In this document: positions 22,541-22,584 of the stretch, one piece after another
Layout: each line of letters opens with the position of its first letter
How positions within the stretch are numbered: position 1 is the stretch's first letter
Assembly (NCBI GenBank): GCA_948875265.1
Contig: CAQRYF010000024.1
Span: 1 to 22,584, forward strand
Length of the DNA stretch: 22,584 nucleotides
Direction: 5' to 3'
DNA from: an uncultured Clostridia bacterium
GTDB taxonomy: Bacteria; Bacillota; Clostridia; TANB77; CAG-508
The notes under the pieces: model-generated
Databases searched by the model: none
Seen by the model: only the letters and a program-made list of their open reading frames with translations
Told to the model about the DNA's origin: nothing
Program-made: the position numbers and the translations under genes

Positions 22541-22584
22541 TGAGCAAAAATAAATATTAATATTATGTAAAAAAATATATATAA

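Overview
The window is very AT-rich DNA with Shine-Dalgarno-led genes and a complete eight-gene spoIIIA operon. This points to a spore-forming, low-GC member of the Clostridia, probably an uncultured gut lineage; the exact taxon is inference.

Layout. 1-1050: a KilA-N protein facing a minus-strand MFS transporter (1052-2275) that has a 19-codon leader ORF. 2577-5030: a minus-strand DUF1836 regulator divergent from an acyl-CoA synthetase, sharing a promoter region with a perfect palindrome. 5237-6606: an Rpn/PDDEXK_2 nuclease-like gene and a convergent DUF1064 phage-type nuclease gene. 6751-8887: an MFS transporter overlapping an RsmB/RsmF-type rRNA methyltransferase. 8965-13889 is accessory: a small unknown gene, a perfect 19-bp-stem hairpin, a very large zinc-ribbon-repeat protein with an embedded PD-(D/E)XK-like nuclease, a decayed stretch, and a type IV toxin-antitoxin pair (AbiEi/AbiEii) with its own operator. 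14011-16754: yebC with a long leader, then a membrane-anchored extracytoplasmic protein of unknown function. 16813-22192: spoIIIAA-AB-AC-AD-AE-AF-AG-AH, encoding the mother-cell side of the SpoIIIA-SpoIIQ channel needed for forespore development, closed by a terminator shared with a convergent small HTH gene.

Main observation. Two spoIIIA genes (AA and AE) and the zinc-ribbon gene (twice) are each interrupted by a frameshift. All four breaks have the same form: an in-frame CGG codon, after which the conserved protein continues in the +1 frame, with the next codon reading GGN (Gly). These four are the only in-frame CGG codons I find in about 6,500 codons of the window. At least a dozen CGG trinucleotides that straddle codon boundaries cause no break. 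Because the effect depends on reading phase, it looks translational rather than a sequencing artefact: CGG appears to be an unread Arg codon at which ribosomes shift +1 (or CGGN is read as a quadruplet), restoring full-length SpoIIIAA (290 aa), SpoIIIAE (382 aa) and an 857-aa zinc-ribbon protein.

A second unusual element is a 31-nt repeat with TGTCC/GGGACA-type ends. It is present three times, with two copies flanking spoIIIAC inside the operon.
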